From Ruminococcus sp. AF41-9 (GTDB lineage: Bacteria; Bacillota; Clostridia; Lachnospirales; Lachnospiraceae): a stretch of DNA of 64,000 bases. The translations under genes were made by a program, and so were the position numbers. The stretch spans positions 1-64,000 of the forward strand of contig NZ_QUDO01000021.1 of the NCBI RefSeq assembly GCF_003477525.1. The letters are read 5' to 3'. The notes beneath the pieces are model-generated. The model saw nothing but the letters and a program-made list of their open reading frames with translations. It ran no database searches and was not told the origin of the DNA. This document shows, piece by piece, positions 37,601-49,575 of this stretch (position 1 is the first letter of the stretch; each line of letters opens with the position of its first letter).

Positions 37601-40600
37601 GAAAATAAGGCACAGGGAGATGCTTCCCTGGAAAATGCGGTGTATGGACTTTATGCAAGAAACGACATTACCCATCCAGATGGAAAGACAGGCGTTATTT
37701 ATAAAGCCGGAAGCCAGATTGGTACGCTAACTACCGATAAAGAAGGAAAAGCAAGGATAGAGAATCTTTATCTTGGAGAGTATTACATCAAGGAAATTAC
37801 CCCATCCGTAGGATATCTGGCAGACGAGCATGAATATGATCTTGTATGCAGTGATGAAGGTGATCTGACAGCGGTTGTAGAAAAAGAGTGTACCTCACTG
37901 GAAACGGTGAAGAAACAGCCGTTTGAACTTATTAAAGCTGCCAATAATGGAGACACAGATGCTGCATTACTATCCGGAGCTGGATTTAGTGCATATCTGG
38001 TATCTTCTTTGGTGGTAAAAGAGGATGGAAATTATGATTTTTCCTCTGCAGAGCCAGTTGTGATCGGTGAAAATGGAGCAACGGAAATTTTTACAAATGA
38101 GAAAGGCTATGTAAAATCCATTGCAATTCCATATGGAACATATCTGGTGAGAGAAACTACAACACCCCATAATTACAAACCTGTAGATGATTTTATTGTC
38201 CGGATTACAGAGAATAAACCAACAGAGCCGCAGACATGGAGAGTTCTTTTGGATAAAGAATTTTCTGCAAAACTGAAAATTATCAAACAGGATGATGAGA
38301 CTAAAAAATCTGTTCTAATTCCGGGAACAGAGTTTAAAATTTATGATATGGATCATGAAAAATATGTAGAGCAGGTAACTACATACCCGACAACTGTTAC
38401 ACATACCTCATATTTCACAGATATAGATGGATATCTGATACTGCCTCAGAATTTAAAAATTGGTCATTATAGAATCGAAGAGGTAACAGCACCGGACGGT
38501 TATACCATTAACAAAAATTATGTCGAAATACAGGTAGATACCAATACCCTGTATCAGACGGATCCGATTTCAGGTGATGCGGTCATTGAAGTGGTATATG
38601 AGGACCATTCGGTGAAAGGAAAACTCACTGTACAGAAAAAAGGAGAGGTCCTTTCGACCTATAAGAATGATTTTAGGTATGAAGTTCAGAACCTTTCCGG
38701 TGCAGTATATGAAGTATATGCTGCAGAGGATATCTATACAGCAGATTTCCAGAAAGATGATACAGGAAAAAGAATCTTGAAATATGCAAAGGGTGAAAAA
38801 GTTGCAGAACTGACAACGGATGAATCCGGAAAAGCAGAGCTTGATAATCTGCCTCTAGGAGAATACAAAGTTGTAGAAAAGACTGCACCGGAGGGATTTG
38901 TATTAAATGAAGAAGAACAGAAGATTTCTTTCGTCTATGCAGACCAGAATACACCAGTGATCTCACAGAGTGCAGAGTTTATAAATGACCGCCAGAAAGT
39001 AGAAGTGTCAGTTGTGAAAAAAGATGCTGAAAATGAGAAAGGGCTTTCTGGAGCAGAGTTTGGTCTTTACGCAAAAGAGGATATAAAAGCAGGGATAAGG
39101 TACTGGTAAAAGCAGACGAACTGCTTACAAAAGCGGTAACAGGTGAAGATGGAAAAACTGTTTTTGAGCAGGATCTGCCATTTGGAACTTATTATATAAA
39201 AGAACTGGCAGCACCAGATGGTTTTGTATCTTCAGATGAGCAGATTGAGGTGACTGCGAAATATCAGGGACAGGAAGTAAAAACAGTAAAACTGGAAACC
39301 GTTTTTAAGAATGAGCCGACAACAACTGAATTTACGAAATCAGATATTACAACAGGTGTGGAACTTGACGGAGCAACACTGACGGTTTTGGATTCAGACG
39401 GAAAAGAAGTAGAAAAATGGACTTCTGTAAAAGGAAAAGCTCATGTAATAAAAAGACTCCATGTGGGAAAAACCTACACACTTCGGGAAGAGTTTGCACC
39501 ATATGGTTATCTGCAGGCGGAGGAAGTGAAATTTACAGTTTCTGATACTGCAGATGTTCAAAAAGTAGAAATGAAGGATGCTGTTCCGGTTGGACGAATC
39601 ATCATCAATAAAAAAGGTGAATTTGTCAAGGAAGTTACCTGGAAAGATATGCTGGCAGGCGGCATGGACGCAGCATTTGGCTATGTTACAGGTTCTTTGA
39701 AAGATGTTACTTTTGAAATTTATGCAGCGGAGGATATCAAGGCTGCAGATGGGGAAAGCAGTGATTATTATAAAAAGGACGAATTGGTAGCAACAATTAC
39801 GACAGATGCTCTTGGATATGCAAGATCAGAAGATCTTCCTTTAGGCAAATATTATGTAAAGGAAAAAGAGACGGCGGATGGATATGTTCTGGATGGAGAA
39901 ATCAGAGAGGTTGATCTGACTTATCGTGATCAGAATACTCCGGTTGTGACTTATGATGAGGACTGGCAGAATAACCGCCAGAAAGCAAAAGTAACTGTAG
40001 TTAAGAAAGAAAAAAATACAGACCGTGTTCTGGAAGGCGGAGTATTTGCACTTTATACAAAGAATGATATTTTAAATGCAGAAGGCGAAGTAATCCTGAA
40101 AGCAGATACCATGATCGAGCAGAAAGCTACGGATCAGGATGGAAGGATTGTATTTACGGCAGATCTTCCAATCAATGGCAACTACTATGTAAAAGAAGTG
40201 CAGGCTCCTGCTGGATTTGTGACAACAGAAGAAATCAAGGAATTTGATTTTGCTTATGCGGGAGAAGAGGTTGCAGAAGTATCCTTTGAGTTCACTTATG
40301 AAGATGAGCCAACTACTTTTGAAATCACAAAATCAGATATTACAACCGGGGAAGAATTACCAGGTGCAAAACTGAAAGTATCCGATTCAGAGGGAAACGT
40401 TGTGGATGAGTGGACTTCCGGAAGCACACCACACATCATTAAGGAACTGGAAGTTGGAAAGAAATATACATTAACAGAGACAATTCCTGCTGATGGTTAT
40501 GCAACTGCAGAATCCATTACGTTTGTAGTAGAAAATACTGCAGATATACAGAAAGTAGAAATGCAGGATGATACAACAAAAATTCTGATCAGTAAAGTTG

Positions 40601-41358
40601 ATATGACAGATGGAAGCAGCGAGGTCAAAGGTGCTAAACTGTATATTCTTAATGAAAACCAGGAAGTTATGGAAAGCTGGACATCTGGTGATCAGCCCCA
40701 TTATGTAGAGAAACTTTCAGTCGGCACTTATACGTTGTTGGAGGAAACAGCACCGAAAGGCTATATTGTGGCAAATAAAGTGACATTTGAGGTTAAGGAC
40801 ACCGGAGATGTTCAGGGAGCCAAAATGGAAGATGAACAGGCAATGGGCAAGGTAATCTTAAATAAAACGGATAAAGATACCAAGAAGCCAATGAAAGGTG
40901 TAGAATTTGCCCTTTGTGACAGCAAAGGTAAAGTTCTGGAAACTCTGGTAACAGACAGTGCTGGCCATGCAGAATCAAAGAATTATCCGATTGCGACTTT
41001 TAAGAATGGGCAGTATAAAAAAGCAATCACATATATCCTGAAAGAAACAAAAACACTGGATGGCTATCAGCTTGATGAAACCGAGCATAAGATTCAGTTT
41101 GAATATGTCAATGACCGTACTCCTGTGATTGAATATACTCTGGATCTGACAAATAAGAAAGCTCCGGAAAAAGACACTCCGGAAACATCAGAAAACCAGG
41201 GAGTCAGCACTCCTGGTTCCCATGGTTCTGATGCGACTTCTGTATCCAATTCACCAAAAACAGGAGATAATACAAATATTGCTATTTTTGTGCTGGCACT
41301 TGCAGTATCAGCAGGATGTCTGGGAACTGTAGTGACAGTTAAGAGAAAACGCAAATGA
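34628..41358 (+). pseudogene. Giant SpaA/Cna-B repeat adhesin with thioester domain, one frameshift
   Basis: ATG 34628 opens a signal peptide (RRFLSGFLAMLTVLSTILSP), an acidic Pro/Glu-rich region and a likely thioester domain around residues 400-510 (VNAYCMQHSM; TRAMQHYLVDYLYDG). I then count 14 SpaA/Cna-B prealbumin-like domains, each with a Lys near its start (such as VIKKDKD) and an E-box (KEVQAPAGY, EEVTAPDGY). The C-terminus has a sortase signal SPKTGDN, a hydrophobic helix and KRKRK. The frame breaks at about 39093, where adding one G to GGG restores GDKVLVKADELL; total length is about 2,240 residues. It is a wall-anchored adhesin probably promoting mating contact or host attachment; isopeptide and thioester chemistry are inferred from motifs. 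Confidence 0.85.
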
Positions 41359-41376
41359 TAATATAAATAGTGTTCT

Positions 41377-41405
41377 GGGGCTGTGGTTACTGCACAGCCC
41401 CATTT
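41377..41405 (+). terminator. Terminator after the adhesin gene
   Basis: A perfect 9-bp stem GGGGCTGTG / CACAGCCCC with a 7-base loop followed by ATTTT, 19 bases after the adhesin stop. Confidence 0.75.
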
Positions 41406-41421
41406 TGAAAAGGAGAAGAAA

Positions 41422-41892
41422 TTGAAATTAGGAGCAAGAATAAGAAAAATCCGTATGTTTCGCAACATAACTCAAAAAGAACTGGGGCGCAGGTTAGGAT
41501 ATGGAGAAAATAGTGCAGATGTGAGAATTGCCCAATATGAAAGTGGACAGCGTACACCGAAGCAGGAAACGCTTATCCGGATAGCAGAAATATTGGAAGT
41601 TGATGTCCGGAATTTTTTAAGTCCTGGAATTGCGACAATGGACGAATTAATGGAAACTTTATTCTGGATGGATGAAGAAAATAGAGGGCTTTTTCATCTG
41701 TTCCTGCTAAATGATTCAGAAAGTGAAACAGTTGGAATCACAATGAGGGATAAAAAAACAATGTCTTATCTGCAGGAATGGATGGGGAAAAAGCAGAAAC
41801 TGGGCGATGGAAGAATTACAGAAGAGGAATATCTGGAATGGAAACTGCATTGGCCAGAGGATAAGAGAAAAACAGAATATAAAACCGTATGA
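41422..41892 (+). CDS. XRE-family helix-turn-helix regulator 2
   Basis: A 156-residue protein starting at TTG 41422 (KLGARIRKIRMFRNITQKEL) behind AAAAGGAG. The HTH occupies residues 1-70 (GRRLGYGENSADVRIAQYES, then GQRTPKQETLIRIAEILE). Its C-terminal 80 residues (ATMDELMETLFWMDEENRG) form a separate helical, perhaps ligand-binding, domain that recurs in regulators of Clostridia ICEs. It lies after the adhesin terminator and before a toxin/antisense locus, so it may be autonomous. Its DNA target is not evident. Confidence 0.82.
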   Translation: MKLGARIRKIRMFRNITQKELGRRLGYGENSADVRIAQYESGQRTPKQETLIRIAEILEVDVRNFLSPGIATMDELMETLFWMDEENRGLFHLFLLNDSESETVGITMRDKKTMSYLQEWMGKKQKLGDGRITEEEYLEWKLHWPEDKRKTEYKTV

Positions 41893-41904
41893 AGTAAAAA
41901 GGAA

Positions 41905-41933
41905 TTGCTTTGCGGAGAGTTACCTGTTAGAAT
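41905..41933 (+). promoter_or_regulatory. Promoter for the small toxin gene
   Basis: TTGCTT at 41905-41910 and TAGAAT at 41928-41933, separated by 17 bases. It is a moderate sigma-A match and would start a transcript about 85 bases before the toxin ATG. Confidence 0.45.
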
Positions 41934-42022
41934 ATTACTGGAGCAACCGTGTACAGGGTTGGTAAAAACCTCCTGGATTTTCAGATTCCGTTAAGGGATA
42001 CAGAAGAAGGGAGGTGGAGCGA

Positions 42023-42124
42023 ATGGATACATACGAAGTCTTGAGCTTATTGTTCTTAGGCGGTACGTTTCTGATTGCTTTGCTTGCCTATTTGGATAAT
42101 AGGGACAACAAGCGAAAAAAATAG
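42023..42124 (+). CDS. Holin-like type I toxin (TxpA/Hol_Tox family)
   Basis: A 33-residue peptide: MDTYEVLSLLFLGGTFLIAL, then LAYLDNRDNKRKK, translated from ATG 42023 behind an excellent Shine-Dalgarno (GGGAGGTGG). One membrane helix and a short charged tail beginning with an M-x-TYE-type motif are diagnostic of the putative holin-like toxins related to B. subtilis TxpA. Such peptides damage the membrane when made in excess. An antisense RNA gene overlaps the 3' end. Its likely role is stabilising the ICE by killing cells that lose it. Confidence 0.75.
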   Translation: MDTYEVLSLLFLGGTFLIALLAYLDNRDNKRKK

Positions 42125-42226
42125 CCTACCCTGTCTGCCAACAGGATAGGCAGCTCTCTTTGAGAGCAAAGTAAATTAAAACCTAATCCAGGAGCATCCA
42201 CCTTGTGGGCGGTTACTCTTTTCAAT
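42115..42226 (-). ncRNA. Antisense antitoxin RNA of the holin-like toxin
   Basis: On the minus strand a promoter TTTACT, 17-base spacer, TATATT precedes a start near 42226. About 100 bases on, an intrinsic terminator forms from GCCTATCCTGT / ACAGGGTAGGC followed by TATTTTTTT; the T run is the complement of the A-rich end of the toxin gene (42115-42121). A second hairpin (GCTCTC-AAA-GAGAGC) lies inside. The RNA would pair with the toxin mRNA 3' end, the RatA/TxpA arrangement. Confidence 0.65.
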
Positions 42227-43209
42227 TAGAATATAGCATTTTCTCTCCGAAAAGTAAAGTACATTTTATGCAGCCAATTCTAAAAAGAGTAGGCTGTTTT
42301 TTTTATTGACAGGAGGGAAGTTAAATGTCTAAACTACAGGACATCCGAAACTTGGTACAGGAACATGCCGTATTAGTAAGCAGTTCGCCAGGGAATTGGA
42401 TGGATTATATGGATACAGCATCAAGATTATATCGGTATTCTTTTTCTGATCAGCTTCTGATCCATGCACAGCGGCCAGACGCAACAGCCTGTGCATCACT
42501 GGAACTATGGAATGAAAAGATGTTACGCTGGGTAAATCGTGGTGCAAGAGGAATTGCCCTGTTTGATGAAACTTGGCAGAATACCAACTTCGTTATGTGT
42601 TTGATATTTCGGATACCCACATGGTAGCCGGAGGCAGAAGCCCGTATCTTTGGAAGATGCAGGAGCACCAGAGAGAAGAGATCCTCACCCATCTGGCAGA
42701 GGTCTATGCTCTGGAAGAAAAGGATACAGCAACTTTGCAGGACGCATTGATGGCAGTCGCAAGGGAAATGGTCAATGACAATCTGGAGGAATACCTGGAT
42801 GGATTGGAATATGCTGTAGAAGGTACTTATCTGGAAGATCTGGATGAGGTGACGATCCGCAGTGATTTCCGTCAGCTGGCAACAGACAGTGTTTACTATC
42901 TGCTTTCCAGGCGATGCGGGCTTGACCCGATGGAACTTCTGGAAGAAGAGGACTTCATGCATATCACAGATTATAACCGTCTGTCAGTTCTCACCTTCCT
43001 TGGAAATGCGGCAAGCCAGCTCAGTGAGAGTATTCTGATTGATATTGGAAAGACCGTACATAAAATTTCTCTGGAAGAAGCGAGAAAAGAGGTTGAAAAT
43101 TCCAATGAAAGGAATTATAATAACTTTACCACGTTAATTCGTGAAATCAAAAACCAGGATGCAGAAACGAAAAAAGAAGAAAATATTGAAAATGAAGGAG
43201 GAACCGATT

Positions 43210-43551
43210 ATGGAACTGACATATCATCGCAAGGGAGATTATCTGTTTCCGAATCTGACCGTCGAAGAGGAAGAAGTGACGATCGGGAAATATGGGATGC
43301 TGCGGAGGACATTTCTGAAAGAACACAAGAACAGCCTTTATCAGAGCCTGTTCCTGACCGGGAAGCTGAACAGCCATCTGGAACAGATCGAGAAAGCAGC
43401 ACAGGAGAGAATGGACAGCCAGATGGAGAAATTACTGGAGAAGAATCCGGCACCGGACAAGGAAGCAGATCCGATGGCATGGACAGCACACATGAACGCA
43501 CTGATGGCAACAGCGGAAGAGAGCATCTTGACGGAATTGGTATACAGTTAG
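43210..43551 (+). CDS. tnpV: TnpV-family gene embedded out of frame in the helicase gene
   Basis: A complete 113-residue TnpV homologue in a different frame from the surrounding methylase/helicase gene. It has its own ribosome site (AAGGAGG, 8 bases before ATG 43210) and the family pattern end to end: YHRKGDYLFPNL, IGKYGMLRRTFLKEH, LFLTGKLNSHL, AAQERMDSQMEKL, AWTAHMNAL and ESILTELVYS. In the host frame the same DNA encodes only a Gly/Ser/Glu/Asp-rich linker (such as SEPVPDREAEQPSGTDRESS). Both frames stay open across the whole stretch. I infer that a tnpV gene was absorbed into, or overprinted by, the linker. Function of TnpV unknown. Confidence 0.75.
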   Translation: MELTYHRKGDYLFPNLTVEEEEVTIGKYGMLRRTFLKEHKNSLYQSLFLTGKLNSHLEQIEKAAQERMDSQMEKLLEKNPAPDKEADPMAWTAHMNALMATAEESILTELVYS

Positions 43552-46500
43552 TAGAAGATACAAGAGAAGATGGATTGAGTAAAGCAGAGGAAGAGATCGC
43601 CTCTGCTTTATCTTTGCCCGAATATCCCACCGCAGATGAACAAAGACGGCAGATCGAGAAAAGGGCAGCTGCCCTTTATGCCGGAGAAATCCCGATTCCA
43701 GAGGAAGTTGTCGATGAGATCTTACGGACAGGAGGAAACCGGAAAGCCAGCCAGCTCCGGATCATCTATAATTTCATGAGTGAACAGACACCGGAGGAAT
43801 ATACGGAGTTTGTGAAGCGTGAATACCGTAAAGGTGGAAAAGGCTTTCAGATTGATGGAAATGAATATTCAGTCTGGTTTGATGAAACTGGGATGCAGAT
43901 CGCAGTGGGGCATACGGTTACAGACCATATCTTAGATAAGGCATTTTTATCATGGGAGGATGTCAGCGGACGTATCCATCAGCTTTTAGATCAGGGTGAA
44001 TATGCACCACAGTCTGTATTGGATGCGGCAAGAAGTAATGCAGTAAAAGAACACGCCCAGGCTCTTGCCTATATGAAAGGCGATATGGCAGAAGGAGTAG
44101 CGAGATTGTTTTTGACGAAGAGGACTTACCACATCTTCGCAGTATCTATCCGGAGATCACAGATTATCTGGAAGAAAAGTTGGAAGATCCCCAGTGGCTT
44201 TCGGAACTGAATGAAAGACTGGATGCACTGGCAGAAGCCTATGAAGAAAATCATTCCATTATGCGTTTCCATCATTATAATCCTGTAAATATCTCAAAGC
44301 AGTTTCAGAAGTTTGCGGATGAGGTCATCCCTTATCAGGCAAGGGACGGGTTTGCCTGGAAAGAACATCCGATGTTCATTACACAGGATGAGATTGATGC
44401 TTTTCTTGCAAGGGGTGGAGCGTATTCGCAGGGCAGGCTCAGGACGTATTCTTTTTATCTGCTGCATGAGGATGAAAGAGCGAGGACAGGTTTTATCAAG
44501 GAACAGTATGGGATCGGTGGAAGCAGTCATGCACTGTCCGGTGCCGATGATTCACATACAAACTATGATGGAAAAGGTTTGTTTCTTGCAAGAGGTGCTT
44601 ATGGGAATCCATATACGTCAATTTTATTATCCTGGAATAAAGTTGCAAATAGAGTAGCTTATCTGATAAAGAATGACCAGTTCCTGCAGGCAGAAGATTA
44701 TGCTCGTATGCCGGAATATGAACGGGAGCAGATGGCGAATAAGGTACTTCGCTTTTATGACCGTCTTCCGGAAGAGATAGACAGACCATTTACGGATGAT
44801 TTCTTCTGGGAAAAACCAGGAAAAGAAATGGTGGCAGTATTAGAGAATCCAGAGCAGACAGAAGAACTGTTACAGAAGATGGATGCAGCATTGGCAGCTC
44901 TTCCATTGGATTTTGAAGCGTATGGGACAAACTATCAGCAGAAAACAGAACTTCTTTCGGAACTCCACCAGTATGCAGAAGGAATCTATACGATATTCCC
45001 GACACCGGAAGCAGAACCGTCTTTTGCGGAACCATCCGGACACCAGATGACCATGTTTGATTTCTTGGATACGAAGGCAGTGGCAGAACCGACCGTAGTA
45101 GATATGTCAGATGTGGAGGAAATAGAAGAGGAAGAGGTTACTGCCGAAGAATCTATTCTGGAAAGTCAGGAACAGGAAAAAGCTGTGATAGAACCATACA
45201 ACTTCCGTATCCAGGATAATGACCTTGGTGCAGGCGGTCCGAAGGCAAAGTATAAGGCAAATATGGAAGCCATCCATTTGTTACAGACTTTGGAGAAAGA
45301 AGAACGTCTGGCAGCACCCGAAGAACAGGAAATTTTATCCCGTTATGTTGGCTGGGGTGGTATCCCGCAGGCATTTGAGGAGAGTAACAGCAGCTGGGCA
45401 GATGAGTATCTGGAATTAAAGAATACCTTATCACCAGAAGAATACAGAGCAGCAAGGGCATCGACCTTAAATGCTTTTTATACATCCCCGACCGTGATCC
45501 GAAGCATGTATGAAGCACTGGAAAATATGGGACTGAAACAGGGAAATATCCTGGAACCATCGTGTGGAGTCGGTAACTTTATGGGAATGATCCCGGAGAG
45601 TATGAGCAAAACCAATATGTACGGTGTAGAACTCGACCCGGTTTCGGGAAGGATCGCAAAACAGCTTTACCAGAAAAATAAGATTGCCGTGCAGGGATTT
45701 GAGGAAACCAGTTATCCGGACAGCTTTTTTGACTGTGTGATAGGCAATGTTCCGTTTGGAGCGTATCAGGTCAGTGACCGCAGATATGACCGGCATCATT
45801 TTATGATCCATGATTATTTTATTGCAAAATCCCTTGATCTGGTGCGTCCCGGTGGCGTAGTGGCTGTGGTAACTTCCTGTGGAACGATGGATAAGCAGAA
45901 TCCGGCAGTGAGACAGTATATCGCAAACCGGGCAGAACTGCTTGGAGCCATCCGATTACCGAATAATGCGTTCCAGAGAAATGCCAATACCAGCGTTGTT
46001 TCTGATATTCTGTTTTTCCAGAAAAGAGACAGGGCATCCATTGAGGAACCGGAATGGTTAAATATAAAGGAAATGCCGAAAGGCTATTCAGTCAATGCTT
46101 ATTTTGCAGAGCATCCGGAAATGGTGCTTGGTGAGTTTACTACAGAAAGTACCCAGTATGGAAAGCAGGAAGTGACCGTAAAACCAAAAGAAGGAATTAC
46201 CTTAGAAGAACAATTAAAAGAAGCTGTCCAGAATATCCATGGTACGATCACGGAACTGGAACTTTCGGATACAGAGTTGGAGGAGGATGTTGTCTCTATC
46301 CCGGCAGACCCGAATGTAAAGAATTTCAGTTTTACCGTAGTGAATGATGAAGTCTATTACCGGGAAAATTCTGTGATGAACCGCATGGATCTTCCGGCTA
46401 TGACAGCGGAACGTGTTAAAGGGCTGGTGAACATCCGTGATGTTACGAATGAACTGATCCAGTGCCAGATGGAAGAGGGAAGCGATGAACAGATCACAAA

Positions 46501-49082
46501 GCTGCAGGAAAAACTCAATGAAGAATACGATACCTTTACAGCAAAATATGGTCTTCTCAGCAGCAATGCCAATAAGAGGGCATTTAGCCAGGACAGCAGC
46601 TATTGTCTTTTGACTTCTCTGGAATTTCTGGATGATAAGGGAGAACTGAAACGGAAAGCGGATATTTTTACCAAAAGGACAATCCGCAGGGCAGAAACGG
46701 TAACTTCCGTGGATACTGCCAGTGAAGCACTTGCGGTTTCCATTGGTGAGAGGGCAGGCGTTGACCTTTCCTATATGGCACAGCTTTCCGGGAAAACAGA
46801 AGCAGAACTTACCGAAGAACTGGCAGGGGTGATCTTTAAAAATCCGATCAGTGAAAAATGGGAGCCGTCGGACGAATATCTTTCTGGAAATGTGAGGGAG
46901 AAACTGCAGATCGCAAAACAGTTTGCAGAAGATCATCCGGAATATCAGGTGAACGTGCAGTATTTGGAGCAGGTACAGCCAAAAGATCTGGATGCGTCAG
47001 AGATTGAGGCAAGACTTGGGGCAACCTGGATCTCCGAGGATTATATTACAAGGTTCATGGCAGAGACATTTCATACACCAAGATATTATGTAGGGAGCAA
47101 GGTCAAAGTCCAGTATGCCGAAGTGACCGGACAATGGAATGTTATGGGAAAGAATGTGGACAGCTACGGAAATGCCCTTGTCACTTCCACTTATGGAACA
47201 CAGAGAGCCAATGCCTACCGCCTTTTGGAAGATGCCTTAAACCTTAGAGATACCAAGATTTATGACACGGTACAGGATGCCGAGGGGGAACACCGGGAAT
47301 TAAACCGGAAGGAAACAATGCTGGCACAGCAGAAGCAGGAGCTGATCAAAGAGGAATTTAAGGAGTGGATATTTAAAGACCTGCACCGACGGGAAGATCT
47401 CTGTAAGATCTATAATGAACGATTTAACAGCATCCGTCCACGGGAATATGATGGAAGCCATATTCAGTTTGCCGGCATGAACCCGGAGATCACCCTGATG
47501 CCGCACCAGAAAAACGCAGTGGCGCATGTGCTGTATGGAAATAATACGTTACTGGCTCATTGCGTAGGAGCAGGAAAGACGTTCCAGATGATCGCAGCCG
47601 GTATGGAATCAAAGCGGCTGGGACTCTCACAGAAGAATCTTTATGTTGTGCCAAACCATCTGACCGAGCAGTGGGGCAGTGATTTCCTACGTCTCTATCC
47701 GGGAGCAAATATCCTGGTGGCAACGAAGAAGGACTTTGAGCCGGCAAACCGAAAACGTTTCTGTTCCCGTATTGCAACAGGGGATTATGATGCGGTGATC
47801 ATCGGACATACACAGTTTGAGAAAATCCCTCTTTCAAGGGAACGTCAAATTGTCATGCTGGAAGATCAGATTGCAGATATTACGTTTTCTATTGAAGAAG
47901 CAGCACATCAGGCAGGGCAGAATTATACCATCAAACAGTTGGAAAAAACAAAAAAGAGTCTGCAGACGAGGATGAAGAAACTTAATGACCAGACCAGAAA
48001 GGATGATGTAGTAACTTTTGAGCAGCTGGGTGTGGACAGGCTGTTTGTGGATGAGAGCCATAGCTTTAAGAACCTTTTTTTATACACAAAAATGCGGAAC
48101 GTGGCGGGAATCTCACAGACGGATGCACAGAAAAGTTCGGATATGTTTATGAAATGCCGGTACATGGATGAACTGACCGGCGGCAGAGGGATCACCTTTG
48201 CTACAGGTACTCCCGTATCGAACAGTATGACGGAGCTTTACACTATCATGCGTTATCTCCAGTATGACACACTCATGCGTATGGGTATGGGACACTTTGA
48301 TTCCTGGGCGGCAACGTTCGGGGAGACAGTAACCGCAATCGAATTATCACCGGAAGGAACGGGCTATCGTGCAAAAACACGGTTTGCTCGTTTTTTTAAT
48401 CTTCCGGAGCTGATCTCCATTTTTAAGGAAGCTGCAGATATTCAGACTTCGGATATGCTGAACCTTCCCGTACCGGAAGCAGAGTTTATCAATGAAGTCT
48501 TGAAGCCAAGTGAAGAACAGCAGGAAATGGTCAGTGCTTTTTCAGAACGTGCCGAAAGTGTAAGAGGCGGTCTTGTGAATCCGACAGAAGATAATATGCT
48601 CAAGATCACCAATGATGGAAGGAAGTGTGCGTTAGACCAAAGGCTTTTGAACGAACTTCTCCCGGATGCCGAAAAAAGCAAGGTTAATACCTGTGTGGAA
48701 AATGCTTTCCAGGTATGGGATGAGGGAAAGACAGACCGGACAACCCAGCTGATCTTTTGTGATTTGTCTACTCCAAAAGGGGATGGGACTTTCAACGTAT
48801 ATGATGATGTCCGGAACAAACTGGTTGCCAGAGGAATCCCGAAAGAAGAGATTGCTTTTATCCATGAATATAACACGGAGGCAAAGAAAGCGGAACTGTT
48901 TGCAAAGGTGCGGGCCGGACAGGTGAGAATCCTCATGGGTTCTACACCGAAACTCGGTGCTGGTACCAACGTGCAAGACAGGCTCATTGCGCTGCATCAC
49001 CTTGACTGTCCGTGGAAGCCGTCTGATGTAGGACGGATTTTGCGGACATTCAAAATAAAAAAGAATGTGGAGGTAACAGACA

Positions 49083-49457
49083 ATGGCAAAATCATTATTT
49101 GAGGAACTGGGCGGCAAATACGAAAGGCAAGGGGATTATTTGATACCGTGCTTAACTGTACCCGCCGAAGAAGAACAGGCAATAGGCATCTGGGGGCAAC
49201 GGCATTTAGATTATCTAAAACAGTACCGTAAAGTTACATACACCAATCTTCTTACAAGCGGCAGGCTAAACGCCTACCTTGCCGACATCAACAGACAGGC
49301 ACAGGAACGCTTTGAAAGGCTCATAGAGGGTATGAAACAGGCACAGGGCATAACGGAACAGCTAAAGGCAGAAAACGCCTTAGAATGGACAGGATGCCTC
49401 AATAACATAAGGGCTTGTGCGAGGGAGATTGTGGAAAAGGAAATTATTTTTGCATAA
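49083..49457 (+). CDS. tnpV: TnpV-family transposon protein
   Basis: A 124-residue TnpV protein starting at ATG 49083 behind GTGGAGGT. The family blocks are complete: [79 protein letters not shown] and [10 protein letters not shown]. It is the first gene of the tet(O) transposon, as tnpV is placed in Tn4451. In the excised circle it would lie just downstream of the recombinase gene, so it may be expressed with it. Proposed but unproven role: excision accessory. Confidence 0.88.
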   Translation: MAKSLFEELGGKYERQGDYLIPCLTVPAEEEQAIGIWGQRHLDYLKQYRKVTYTNLLTSGRLNAYLADINRQAQERFERLIEGMKQAQGITEQLKAENALEWTGCLNNIRACAREIVEKEIIFA

Positions 49458-49514
49458 ACAGATGATTAGTGGCAGGGGGAAATCCTGCCGCTTTTTCTGC
49501 TTTAGTTTGTCAGC

Positions 49515-49543
49515 TTGACAAATAAAGGGTTAAGGAATATAAT
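49515..49543 (+). promoter_or_regulatory. Consensus promoter of tet(O)
   Basis: A perfect TTGACA at 49515-49520, 17-base spacer and a perfect TATAAT at 49538-49543. It lies 280 bp upstream of tet(O) and drives the leader described next. Full consensus fits strong expression checked by attenuation. Confidence 0.85.
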
Positions 49544-49575
49544 TAGATTCAGTATTATACAAGGAGTTAATAAAT

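Noticed and set aside
42325..44210. Programmed ribosomal frameshifting in the helicase gene
   Set aside because: The two frame changes lack a slippery heptamer and downstream pseudoknot, and single-base loss repairs them simply, as in seven other genes.
46214..46936. 240-residue minus-strand open frame opposite the helicase gene
   Set aside because: Cys/Phe/His-rich nonsense composition typical of an antisense frame; the plus strand is clearly coding.
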